The notes under the pieces were generated by a model, which was not told the origin of the DNA, ran no database searches, and saw nothing but the letters and a program-made list of their open reading frames with translations. Shown here piece by piece: positions 1-5,524 of a stretch of DNA of 9,681 bases. Every line of letters begins with the position of its first letter. Position 1 is the stretch's first letter. The translations under genes and the position numbers were made by a program. The stretch comes from Flammeovirgaceae bacterium UBA2786 (GTDB lineage: Bacteria; Bacteroidota; Bacteroidia; Cytophagales; Cyclobacteriaceae), in the NCBI GenBank assembly GCA_002352225.1, contig DEIA01000086.1:1-9681 (forward strand). The letters are read 5' to 3'.

Positions 1-167
1 GCATCGCTTATGCCCAGTAACGAAACGCCTTCGCGGGTAATGAAGGATTTGTTGCGTAACTCATGCAACGGATAATTGCGACCATAATGTTTGGCCACCA
101 TACGCAAACACGTAGGGCCGCAGTCCATCTGGTCGAGTTGCTTAAATACGGGAAATACAGCGCGCAA
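1..167 (-). CDS. Peptidase-C39 (bacteriocin-processing) ABC exporter, N-terminal fragment
   Basis: This is the 5' part of a leftward gene cut by the window edge; 55 complete codons are visible. The translation contains KQLDQMDCGPTCLRMVAKHY and then SFITREGVSLLGISDA. This is the N-terminal cysteine-peptidase (C39) domain of peptidase-containing ABC transporters; the Cys of the QMDCGP motif is the expected catalytic nucleophile. Family members cut double-glycine leaders from peptides or bacteriocins and export the mature peptide, with TM and ATPase domains further on (outside this window). The frame is closed upstream by TGA and has no ATG before the motif, so I place the start at TTG (165-167). 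This gives a typical short lead-in (M-R-A-V-F-P-V-F-K-Q-L-D). The family call is firm; the start is tentative. No obvious leader-peptide gene lies upstream. Substrate unknown. Confidence 0.85.
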   Translation of the reverse strand, partial: MRAVFPVFKQLDQMDCGPTCLRMVAKHYGRNYPLHELRNKSFITREGVSLLGISD

Positions 168-253
168 ATTAAAGCCAGAATTAACGGGTCTGAAGGTAGC
201 ATAACCCTGTCAACCGGAATGAACGATATAAGGGTAGAACTTACGGCCTTTCA

Positions 254-285
254 AAAATTTAGAAAGGCAGAATTAATTGTAAAAA
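254..285 (-). promoter_or_regulatory. Possible Bacteroidota-type promoter for the C39 exporter
   Basis: On the minus strand, TAAATTTT (254-261) resembles the -7 box TAnnTTTG with one mismatch. It lies 19 bases after a T5 run (281-285) that could serve as a weak -33 element. Transcription would start near 247, giving a leader of about 80 bases before the proposed TTG start. Both boxes are imperfect, so this is a suggestion only. Confidence 0.22.
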
Positions 286-303
286 TTGGTTTTATGAAGT
301 TTA

Positions 304-314
304 CCCCCCCCCCC
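304..314. repeat. Homopolymer tract, C11 on + (G11 on -)
   Basis: Eleven consecutive C residues lie about 140 bases upstream of the exporter start, in otherwise AT-leaning DNA. Such tracts change length by slipped-strand mispairing and also provoke sequencing errors. On the exporter's strand the G11 lies between a TTTG (324-327) and a poor -7 candidate TAAACTTC (296-303), 20 bases apart. Tract length could therefore affect promoter spacing, but the -7 match is weak. Confidence 0.9.
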
Positions 315-397
315 ATTTACAAACAAATTGTTCATAAACCTTACAAGAAGATTTTTTTTCTTAGAGACCCCAGTGCATGAAGGATGGCACAAACAAT

Positions 398-587
398 CGG
401 GATTCCGGAATTCGCCTGAAAGGTTTATTGAATATAGGGTTAAGACTTACTTGCCACGTTACAAACACAAATCCGCCTGCTCATCCGGAATGACCCGCAT
501 GAGAGGTCACGCCCCTATGAACGTCATCGCGGTCGGGTAACCGGGGCTACATCATAACAGCAAAACTTCAAACCCGTACCGCGATCT
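398..587 (+). repeat. Structured direct repeat, copy 1
   Basis: This is the first of two same-orientation copies. It begins with the 18-mer cgggattccggaattcgc, which contains the palindrome attccggaat; a divergent stretch of about 26 bases follows. The core, 442-587, then matches 676-821 at 143 of 146 positions by eye. The core has several inverted repeats: TGACC (491-495) with GGTCA (505-509), and ATCGCGGT-CGGGT (526-538) with ACCCG-T-ACCGCGAT (572-585). The latter is a 13-pair stem with one bulge. No convincing protein is encoded. It could be a REP/MITE-like non-autonomous element or a structured RNA; family not recognised. Orientation is arbitrary. Confidence 0.9.
526..585. repeat. Imperfect inverted repeat (13-bp stem) in repeat copy 1
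   Basis: Arms 526-538 and 572-585 pair as eight perfect pairs (ATCGCGGT/ACCGCGAT), a single bulged T at 577, then five more pairs (CGGGT/ACCCG), enclosing a 33-base loop. The loop contains GGGGC (543-547), which is complementary to GCCCC (511-515) just outside the stem. An H-type pseudoknot is therefore geometrically possible. The same arms recur in copy 2 at 760-772 and 806-819. Confidence 0.75.
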
Positions 588-633
588 CCATGATGTTTGA
601 TAGACTTCATGATAAGCTCCGGCTGACCAATGC

Positions 634-821
634 CGGGATTCCGGAATTCGCATGATGAACTATTGAGATTTGGTGAAGACTTACTTGCCACGTTACAAAC
701 ACAAATCCGCCTGCTCATCCGGAATGACCCGCATGAGAGGTCACGCCCCTATGAACGTCATCGCGGTCGGGTAACCGGGGCTACATCATAACGACAAACC
801 TTCAAACCCGTACCGCGATCT
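634..821 (+). repeat. Structured direct repeat, copy 2
   Basis: This is the second copy of the element at 398-587, shifted by 236 bases in its first 18 bases and by 234 in its core, because of a 2-base indel between them. The 18-mer 634-651 and the 114 bases 676-789 are identical to copy 1. The three core differences fall near 793-799, inside the loop of the large hairpin (arms 760-772 and 806-819), so both stem arms are unchanged. The 46 bases between the copies (588-633) show no further recognisable feature. Confidence 0.9.
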
Positions 822-844
822 TAATGAAGAATTAAGTTAAGATC
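817..844. repeat. Small inverted repeat GATCTTAA/TTAAGATC
   Basis: GATCTTAA (817-824) and TTAAGATC (837-844) are perfect complements around a 12-base spacer. A competing pair CTTAAT (820-825)/ATTAAG (831-836) is nested inside. It straddles the 3' boundary of repeat copy 2. No U-rich tail follows on either strand, so it does not look like a Rho-independent terminator. Confidence 0.5.
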
Positions 845-856
845 GGGTGTTGAACT

Positions 857-890
857 ATAAACACAAATTCGCTTGCTCATCCGGAATAAC
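857..890 (+). repeat. Decayed third fragment of the structured repeat
   Basis: These 34 bases match 461-494 of copy 1 (and 695-728 of copy 2) at 30 positions. All four differences are transitions (C to T or G to A relative to the intact copies). Only this internal piece is recognisable; the flanking hairpin arms are absent. It is most likely an old remnant of the same element. Confidence 0.7.
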
Positions 891-922
891 ATCCTGGTGA
901 TCATGCTCTCATCTATAAAAAA

Positions 923-1288
923 TTATCTTGTATTCCGCATCAACAAAAACCCCACCTCGGCACTGGTAAATAAAATATAGGCCACCATAAACAAAGTAGC
1001 CATTGGTGCGGCTTGTGCCGGATTATCCCAAACTAAAAAAAAAATAAAAGCAAGACCGGCCACCATCTTTACCGAAATAGAAAGCAAATAGAACTGAACA
1101 AAAACCTGTGGTTGTTTTTTTCTGATGCGCATCAGGTTAAATCCAATAATAAGTGTAGTTATAAAAAGAAAAACCAATACCTGAATCCACATGGGCGGTA
1201 AGGCCCACCCGTGTTGAATGTGCCCTAACCAGACCCCGCCAAACAAAATTGCCAAAACAGCCAGCATTACAATTCCGTATCGAATCAT
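923..1288 (-). CDS. Small four-TM protein, ATP synthase subunit I-like
   Basis: The protein has about 121 residues with four predicted membrane segments (roughly 4-24, 33-52, 66-88, 96-116) and a basic loop RIRKK near 55-59. Its composition and position right after an AtpZ-type gene match the poorly characterised membrane protein that in many Bacteroidota lies between atpZ and atpB. Those proteins are thought to aid F1Fo ATP synthase assembly or cation supply; the role here is by analogy. I chose ATG 1286-1288 over TTG one codon earlier because it shares its A with the upstream TGA stop (TGATG), a typical coupled junction. The expected atpB does not follow; a repeat-filled gap does. Family assignment is moderate and function uncertain. 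Confidence 0.75.
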   Translation of the reverse strand: MIRYGIVMLAVLAILFGGVWLGHIQHGWALPPMWIQVLVFLFITTLIIGFNLMRIRKKQPQVFVQFYLLSISVKMVAGLAFIFFLVWDNPAQAAPMATLFMVAYILFTSAEVGFLLMRNTR

Positions 1289-1497
1289 CAATCCTTATTT
1301 AACATTCGGTATAACTGGTACATTACTCCACCAAAAAGCACAAACACAAACGTGAGCAGGAATACCGGAAACTTAAGCCCGAGATATTGATCGAGTTTAT
1401 GACCCAGCCAGGCGCCCACGCCAATAGTTGCCAGCATCTGCAACCCCAGGCCACTATATTTTAAGAATGAATTAGCCGGCTTTTTCTGTTCGCTCAT
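1288..1497 (-). CDS. atpZ: AtpZ/AtpI family protein
   Basis: The 69-residue protein has a short polar N-terminus and two membrane helices (about 15-33 and 44-64) joined by a loop carrying GAWLGHKLDQYLG, followed by the tail QLYRMLNKD. Two helices with a G-x-W-L-G-x-x-L-D-type loop are characteristic of the AtpZ/AtpI family. Members are encoded beside F1Fo ATP synthase genes and are implicated in Fo assembly and Mg2+/Ca2+ handling at the membrane. It overlaps the following AtpI-like gene by one base (TGATG). The ATG lies only 16 bases past a terminator stem, and I see no clear Shine-Dalgarno site or separate promoter. Family call is good; physiological role is from the family. Confidence 0.85.
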   Translation of the reverse strand: MSEQKKPANSFLKYSGLGLQMLATIGVGAWLGHKLDQYLGLKFPVFLLTFVFVLFGGVMYQLYRMLNKD

Positions 1498-1505
1498 ATG
1501 GCATT

Positions 1506-1544
1506 AAAACAAAAGCCACATATCTGAGGTTCAGAAATGTGGCT
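1506..1544 (-). terminator. Rho-independent terminator after the bactofilin gene
   Basis: AGCCACAT (1514-1521) and ATGTGGCT (1537-1544) form a perfect 8-bp stem. Beyond one A·A mismatch it continues as TCTGA/TCAGA to a 3-base loop (1528-1530). Read on the minus strand, the stem is followed by TTTTGTTTT, a good U-tract. The tail direction fits the M23-bactofilin transcript. The structure ends 16 bases before the atpZ start codon. Confidence 0.85.
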
Positions 1545-1564
1545 CTCTTCTTACGTTTATTTTT

Positions 1565-1990
1565 TTAGTTGGCTTGCGCTTCGGGGCGAAGAGCATGCAT
1601 ACCATTTTCGCCAATCTTAATATCTTTTATAACAGCGCCCATTTTACAACTTCCGTTAAAAGCTGCCCCGGGTTCTACTACAAGTTTGCCGGTAATAATG
1701 TCGCCATGAATTTTTGCAGTAGCCTTTAACACCAGCAACTCTGAAATTTCCAGTTTACCTTTTACTTCGCCTTCAATATCGGCATTCTGCGCAATGATGT
1801 TGCCTTCTACATGGCTGGAATGGCCCAATGCTATTTTCGATTTCGATTTTATACTGCCCAGCACTTTGCCTTCAATGCGAATGTTGCCATACGTTTCAAC
1901 ATTGCCTTCCAGCACGGTGCCTTTACCAATTACGTTGCTGGAGTTACTAATTTCGTCTGCTACTCGTTTTTGTTCTTTTGATGTTAACAT
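1565..1990 (-). CDS. Bactofilin (polymer-forming cytoskeletal protein)
   Basis: The protein is 141 residues from ATG 1988-1990. A short polar N-terminus leads into a bactofilin (DUF583) core at about 18-125 built from short glycine- and valine-rich repeats: VIGKGTVLEGNVETYGNIRI, then GKVLGSIKSKSKIALG, VEGNIIAQNADIEGEV and IHGDIITGKLVVEPGAAF. The pattern predicts the right-handed beta-helix that lets bactofilins polymerise without nucleotide. The frame stays open further upstream, but that would overlap the M23 gene, so I prefer the ATG 14 bases after the M23 stop. Bactofilins scaffold local cell-wall synthesis or remodelling and often sit next to M23 endopeptidase genes, as here. A strong terminator follows the stop. 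Family call is firm; the exact cell-shape role is unknown. Confidence 0.92.
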   Translation of the reverse strand: MLTSKEQKRVADEISNSSNVIGKGTVLEGNVETYGNIRIEGKVLGSIKSKSKIALGHSSHVEGNIIAQNADIEGEVKGKLEISELLVLKATAKIHGDIITGKLVVEPGAAFNGSCKMGAVIKDIKIGENGMHALRPEAQAN

Positions 1991-2004
1991 GGCTTGTGGT
2001 GTTT

Positions 2005-2871
2005 TTAAAACGTTACAAAATCTTCCGGATTTATCGAGTTGCCATTGTACCACATTTCAAAATGTAAATGGGGCCCATCGGTCATCTCGCCACTGTTGCC
2101 AACTATAGCGATAATATCACCGGCATTCACAAAATTACCAACTTTTTTTAATAATCCGGCATTATGCTTATAAACCGACACCAGGTTACCCCGGTGCTGA
2201 ACCGTTATTACATGGCCAGAGTCCTGCGTCCACGAGGCTAACACCACTACTCCATCGGCTACACACTTAACGGGCTCGTTGGTTTTGGCTACTATATCCA
2301 CGCCAAAGTGGCCTTTCTTAATATCATAATGATCGGATACTAACCCGGTAATAGGCGTAAAGAAAAACATCTCCTGTAGCTCGCGGTATTTACCGCTGGC
2401 CAGTGTTACCAGCGAAAACTCGCTCTTCTCAAATTCTTGTCTGAATAAAGAATCGGCTGGTGCCAGTTTCATGTTGCCTACAGCCGAAAGGGGTTTGTTT
2501 TCTGAGCTAAACGCTTCGGCAGGATCGGTAAAACCACTGGTCGTATCGCCACTTAATACCCGCTGAAAGTTCTGAATAAACATATCTTTCTGGTGTACTT
2601 CAATAGCCAGCGAATCTACCTTAAGGGCAAGCTCATACAATTTCTTGTTAGCTTCCATTTGGGCATGTTTCGGATCGAACCATTTTGCCAGCAGGGTTTT
2701 GGAAAGAAACAGGCTAAAGGCAAACAGCAATACAAAAAGCGATACCGAAATAACCAACACTTTGGCATACGTAAACCCGATATTGGATGTCTCGGCCAGG
2801 TTTTCTTCATTGCGTATTACCACCTGATATTTGTTGGTAAGGCGCTCAGATATAGTCTTTTTGGGTTTCAA
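2005..2871 (-). CDS. Membrane-anchored M23 (LytM-type) peptidoglycan endopeptidase
   Basis: The protein is 288 residues: a basic cytoplasmic N-terminus, one membrane helix at about 38-58, a helical, probably coiled-coil stretch at 70-105, a linker, and a C-terminal M23 domain at about 170-285. The zinc and catalytic residues are all present: H188 and D192 in GHFGVD, H236 in VYKHN, and H268/H270 in PHLHFE. It therefore looks like an active enzyme cutting peptide cross-bridges in the periplasm, not a degenerate LytM activator. An in-frame TAG two codons upstream and no Met before residue 71 force the start to TTG 2869-2871; the helix would be lost with a later start. A TAATTTTG -7 box lies about 16 bases upstream. 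It heads an operon with bactofilin, a known functional pairing. Confidence 0.92.
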   Translation of the reverse strand: MKPKKTISERLTNKYQVVIRNEENLAETSNIGFTYAKVLVISVSLFVLLFAFSLFLSKTLLAKWFDPKHAQMEANKKLYELALKVDSLAIEVHQKDMFIQNFQRVLSGDTTSGFTDPAEAFSSENKPLSAVGNMKLAPADSLFRQEFEKSEFSLVTLASGKYRELQEMFFFTPITGLVSDHYDIKKGHFGVDIVAKTNEPVKCVADGVVVLASWTQDSGHVITVQHRGNLVSVYKHNAGLLKKVGNFVNAGDIIAIVGNSGEMTDGPHLHFEMWYNGNSINPEDFVTF

Positions 2872-2886
2872 CGGCTAAATTTTGGG

Positions 2887-2894
2887 CAAAATTA
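2887..2894 (-). promoter_or_regulatory. -7 promoter box for the M23-bactofilin operon
   Basis: Read on the minus strand the bases are TAATTTTG, a full match to the Bacteroidota -7 consensus TAnnTTTG. Transcription would start near 2880, leaving a leader of about nine bases before the TTG start at 2871. No good -33 box is visible; that region is occupied by the dyad. Confidence 0.55.
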
Positions 2895-2926
2895 GATATT
2901 CCTATCGATTATAATATTGAATATCT
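2894..2926. promoter_or_regulatory. Dyad AGATATTC-N17-GAATATCT, candidate operator
   Basis: A perfect 8-bp inverted repeat (2894-2901 with 2919-2926) is centred at 2910, almost midway between the two divergent -7 boxes, and covers the -33 region of both promoters. This geometry suits a dimeric regulator acting on both operons. The AT-rich composition makes chance palindromes more likely, and no regulator gene is present in the window. Confidence 0.4.
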
Positions 2927-2932
2927 GTTTTT

Positions 2933-2940
2933 TACGTTTG
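2933..2940 (+). promoter_or_regulatory. -7 promoter box for the porW-PBP1A-uvrC operon
   Basis: TACGTTTG matches TAnnTTTG exactly. The predicted start near 2947 gives a leader of about 16 bases before the TTG start codon at 2963. The -33 element is not obvious: TTG at 2917-2919 is only 13 bases upstream, closer than usual. Confidence 0.55.
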
Positions 2941-2962
2941 TAGTTAACAAAAACTGATTCTG

Positions 2963-5524
2963 TTGCGCGCATCTGTCTTTTGCTTCATTTTCCTGCTCGT
3001 GCTGGTTTCCTGCTCGGTTGAACAAAACAATGTTACCAGCAACGTGTACCATAATGTAACTGCCCACTACAACGGTTATTATTATGCACGCGAAAAAACG
3101 CGCGAAGTTGAAAAATTAATTACCCGCAGCCTCGATGATGATCCCAACCAGATATTGAGACTTTTTCCCAAACTCGATTCTACGCTGGCCAAATCGTATG
3201 TAAAGGATACTGAAGAAATTATCAAAATGGCTTCGTTATCTATTCAGCGCCATCCCAATAGTAAATGGGTAGATGATAGTTATGTGTTGGTGGGTAAAGC
3301 CCGCCTGTACGGATATGATTTTCAAAATGCAATTCAAACATTCAAATATGTAAACACCAAAAGCCACGATACAGATACCCGCCACCGCGCTCTGGTGCAA
3401 CTTCTGCGCACCTTTACTGAGCAACAGGATTACGACCGGGCCGAAGAAACTTTTCGCTTTCTCGAAAAAGAAAAACTCAGCAAGCAAAACGCAAAAGATC
3501 TGTACTTAGAAAAGGCTTACTATTATCAGGAGCGTAACGACTATGATTATATGGTGCGCAACCTGGCATTGGCCGATTCGCTGCTGGAAAAAAGCGATCG
3601 TAAGGGCAGAATTTATTTTCTGATTGGCCAGGTGTATCAAAAACTTGGATTTGATGCCGAAGCCTTTAACTATTACCGAAAATGTATTGGCACTAACCCC
3701 GACTATGAAATTGATTTTTATGCACGATTGAATTTGGCGCAGGTAGCCAGGCTTGACGACAGGCGCGACATCAAACAACTTCGGGCACAGTTCGAAAAAA
3801 TGCTGGCCGATACCAAGAATACTGAGTTCAGAGATAAAATCTATTACGAATTAGGCGAGTTCGATCGCAAACAAGGCAACTTAAAAGAAGCCATTGAAAG
3901 CTATTCATTAGCTGCCCATGCCGGCAATAACAAACGCATACAAGGCAGCGCCTACCTGCGCATAGGGCAATTACAGTTCGATTCGCTGAAGAAGTATAGC
4001 CAGGCTAAATTGTATTACGACAGCGCAATTGGTGCTTTGCCAAAAGATTTTGAAAACTATGAAGCCATTAAAAAGAGGCAAGAGGTTTTAGGTGAGTTTG
4101 CCAAATACACCGAAGCAATAACCTGGAACGATAGTTTACTTATGCTGGCAAGCGTAGATACCGCTTTGTTGCGCAAGCAAATAGATTCTGTACTGGCCGA
4201 ACGCGCCAAACCCGTTGCCTCTGTAAAAAAGAAAAAACGCAGAAGTTATTCGGGCGAAAGCTCCTCTTCAAGCAGCAGCGCTTTCTTTAATACCGATAAC
4301 AGCAATTCGGTAGATTGGTATTTTGGTAATCCTTCGGCAATAGCATTAGGGCAAAGTGAATTTCAGCGCGTATGGGGTGTTATTCCATTAGAAGACAACT
4401 GGCGCAGGTCAATTAAGACTACTGTTTTACAAGAAACAAATACTACTATTGCCGATGTGCCACAGCCCGATAAACCCGACACCGAAGCTGCAGCTCAACC
4501 GCAAAAGGCAGATGAGGCCGGTAAACTCATTAGCCAGATACCCCGAACCGAGGCCGACAAAGCCAAAGCACTTGCCCAGATTGAAGAAGGGTATTTTAAA
4601 CTGGGCGATTTGTTTTATTTTCAGTTAAATGAAAAAAATAACGCATCCGAATCATACACCAAACTTCTTAACCGGTTTCCACAATCGGAATATGTACCCG
4701 AAGTGCTTTATAAGTTGTACCTGATTGCAAAAGATACCGATCCGGCCAAAGCCGAAGTATATGCCGCTGAATTAAAAACCAATCATCCACGCTCCACATT
4801 TACCCGTATTCTTATCAACCCAGATTACATGCGCGAAACCAGCGTGGCCGCAGAAAAACAAAAGTTAATTTATAAGGAAGCATACACCTACTTTCAGGCT
4901 AATAACCTGCGCCCGGCACAGGAAAAACTAAAGCAAGCCTTGCAGGAAGGTGAAACCTCCTTTACACCACAACTTGAACTGTTGCAGATTTTGATTACCG
5001 GTAAAACAGAAGATGTTACCCGGTACCAGTTTGAGTTAGGAGAATATATCAAGAAATACCCTGACGGGGAATTAAAACCGCATGCCGAACAGTTACAGGC
5101 TGCCTCAAAAACACTGTTGGATAAATTAGAGCGCGCCAAAGGCATTCAATTTATCAAATCAATGGAAGGACCACACAATTTTATAGTGGTTTATTCTACC
5201 TCCGATAAAATTACCAATCCGGTATCGTCCGCTATCGAAAAGTTTAATGCCACACAATTCAAAGACCAGAAACTGACCACAACCAATATCATCTTTAACG
5301 AAGAAAAAACGATTACAATCGTAAGTGAATTGCCCAGCCAGAATGTTGCCTTAAGTTATTTCGACAAATTCCTCGCTCAGATTGCACCCGGCAAGCCCTT
5401 TTCGAACTATAAATTCTATAGCTTTGTAATTACGAAAGATAATTTTCAGATTTTTTACCGAACTAAAGCGCTGGATGAGTACCTCGCCTTCTTTGATCGC
5501 AACTATCAAAAGCAAAATCAGTAG
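2963..5524 (+). CDS. porW: PorW/SprE-type T9SS TPR lipoprotein
   Basis: The 853-residue protein starts with a lipoprotein signal, MRASVFCFIFLLVLVSC, with Cys17 in the lipobox LVSC. The mature part opens with VYHNVTAHYNGYYYA. TPR-like helical repeats follow at about 85-360 (for example AEAFNYYRKCIGTNPDYEID and LKEAIESYSLAAH) and again at about 535-720. Between them is a low-complexity linker with a basic patch (422-427) and seven consecutive serines (433-439), then the family-typical block WYFGNPSAIALGQSEFQRVW (452-471). Length and layout match SprE of Flavobacterium and PorW of Porphyromonas. These lipoproteins are needed for type IX secretion and gliding and are proposed to link the PorLM motor with outer-membrane parts. 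An in-frame TAA lies just upstream and no ATG precedes the signal, so the TTG start is well supported. The 3' end overlaps the PBP gene by 50 bases. Confidence 0.88.
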   Translation: MRASVFCFIFLLVLVSCSVEQNNVTSNVYHNVTAHYNGYYYAREKTREVEKLITRSLDDDPNQILRLFPKLDSTLAKSYVKDTEEIIKMASLSIQRHPNSKWVDDSYVLVGKARLYGYDFQNAIQTFKYVNTKSHDTDTRHRALVQLLRTFTEQQDYDRAEETFRFLEKEKLSKQNAKDLYLEKAYYYQERNDYDYMVRNLALADSLLEKSDRKGRIYFLIGQVYQKLGFDAEAFNYYRKCIGTNPDYEIDFYARLNLAQVARLDDRRDIKQLRAQFEKMLADTKNTEFRDKIYYELGEFDRKQGNLKEAIESYSLAAHAGNNKRIQGSAYLRIGQLQFDSLKKYSQAKLYYDSAIGALPKDFENYEAIKKRQEVLGEFAKYTEAITWNDSLLMLASVDTALLRKQIDSVLAERAKPVASVKKKKRRSYSGESSSSSSSAFFNTDNSNSVDWYFGNPSAIALGQSEFQRVWGVIPLEDNWRRSIKTTVLQETNTTIADVPQPDKPDTEAAAQPQKADEAGKLISQIPRTEADKAKALAQIEEGYFKLGDLFYFQLNEKNNASESYTKLLNRFPQSEYVPEVLYKLYLIAKDTDPAKAEVYAAELKTNHPRSTFTRILINPDYMRETSVAAEKQKLIYKEAYTYFQANNLRPAQEKLKQALQEGETSFTPQLELLQILITGKTEDVTRYQFELGEYIKKYPDGELKPHAEQLQAASKTLLDKLERAKGIQFIKSMEGPHNFIVVYSTSDKITNPVSSAIEKFNATQFKDQKLTTTNIIFNEEKTITIVSELPSQNVALSYFDKFLAQIAPGKPFSNYKFYSFVITKDNFQIFYRTKALDEYLAFFDRNYQKQNQ

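Larger units (their letters stand above)
168..397. other. Intergenic region without a supported gene
   Basis: No frame on either strand gives a recognisable protein here. The stretch holds the exporter's likely leader and promoter region, the C11 tract and a T8 run at 352-359. Together with the repeats to its right (398-890) it makes up the 755-base gap between the exporter and the AtpI-like gene. Confidence 0.7.

Noticed and set aside
8..202. Open frame on the minus strand over the exporter's 5' end
   Set aside because: The overlapping minus frame encodes the clear C39 motif QMDCGPTCL; this one has no recognisable protein character.
63..540. Two plus-strand open frames (63-380 and 328-540)
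   Set aside because: They cross the exporter's 5' end, the C11 tract and the repeat, and show no family signature. They look like chance frames.
524..718. Minus-strand open frame across both repeat copies
   Set aside because: It joins the end of one copy to the start of the next and has random-looking composition, so it is a by-product of the duplication.
817..844. Hairpin at the edge of repeat copy 2 as a terminator for the AtpI-like operon
   Set aside because: It is AT-rich and has no U-tract on either strand.
398..890. Possible CRISPR array
   Set aside because: There are only two full copies of about 190 bases plus a fragment, not short regular repeats with unique spacers; no cas genes are present.
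1991..2053. Upstream extension of the bactofilin frame
   Set aside because: It would overlap the M23 gene by about 50 bases and add a non-conserved stretch; ATG at 1990 fits the family start and a 14-base gap.
2593..2895. Plus-strand open frames opposite the M23 gene
   Set aside because: The minus strand carries an M23 protein with all active-site residues; these frames are antisense shadows.
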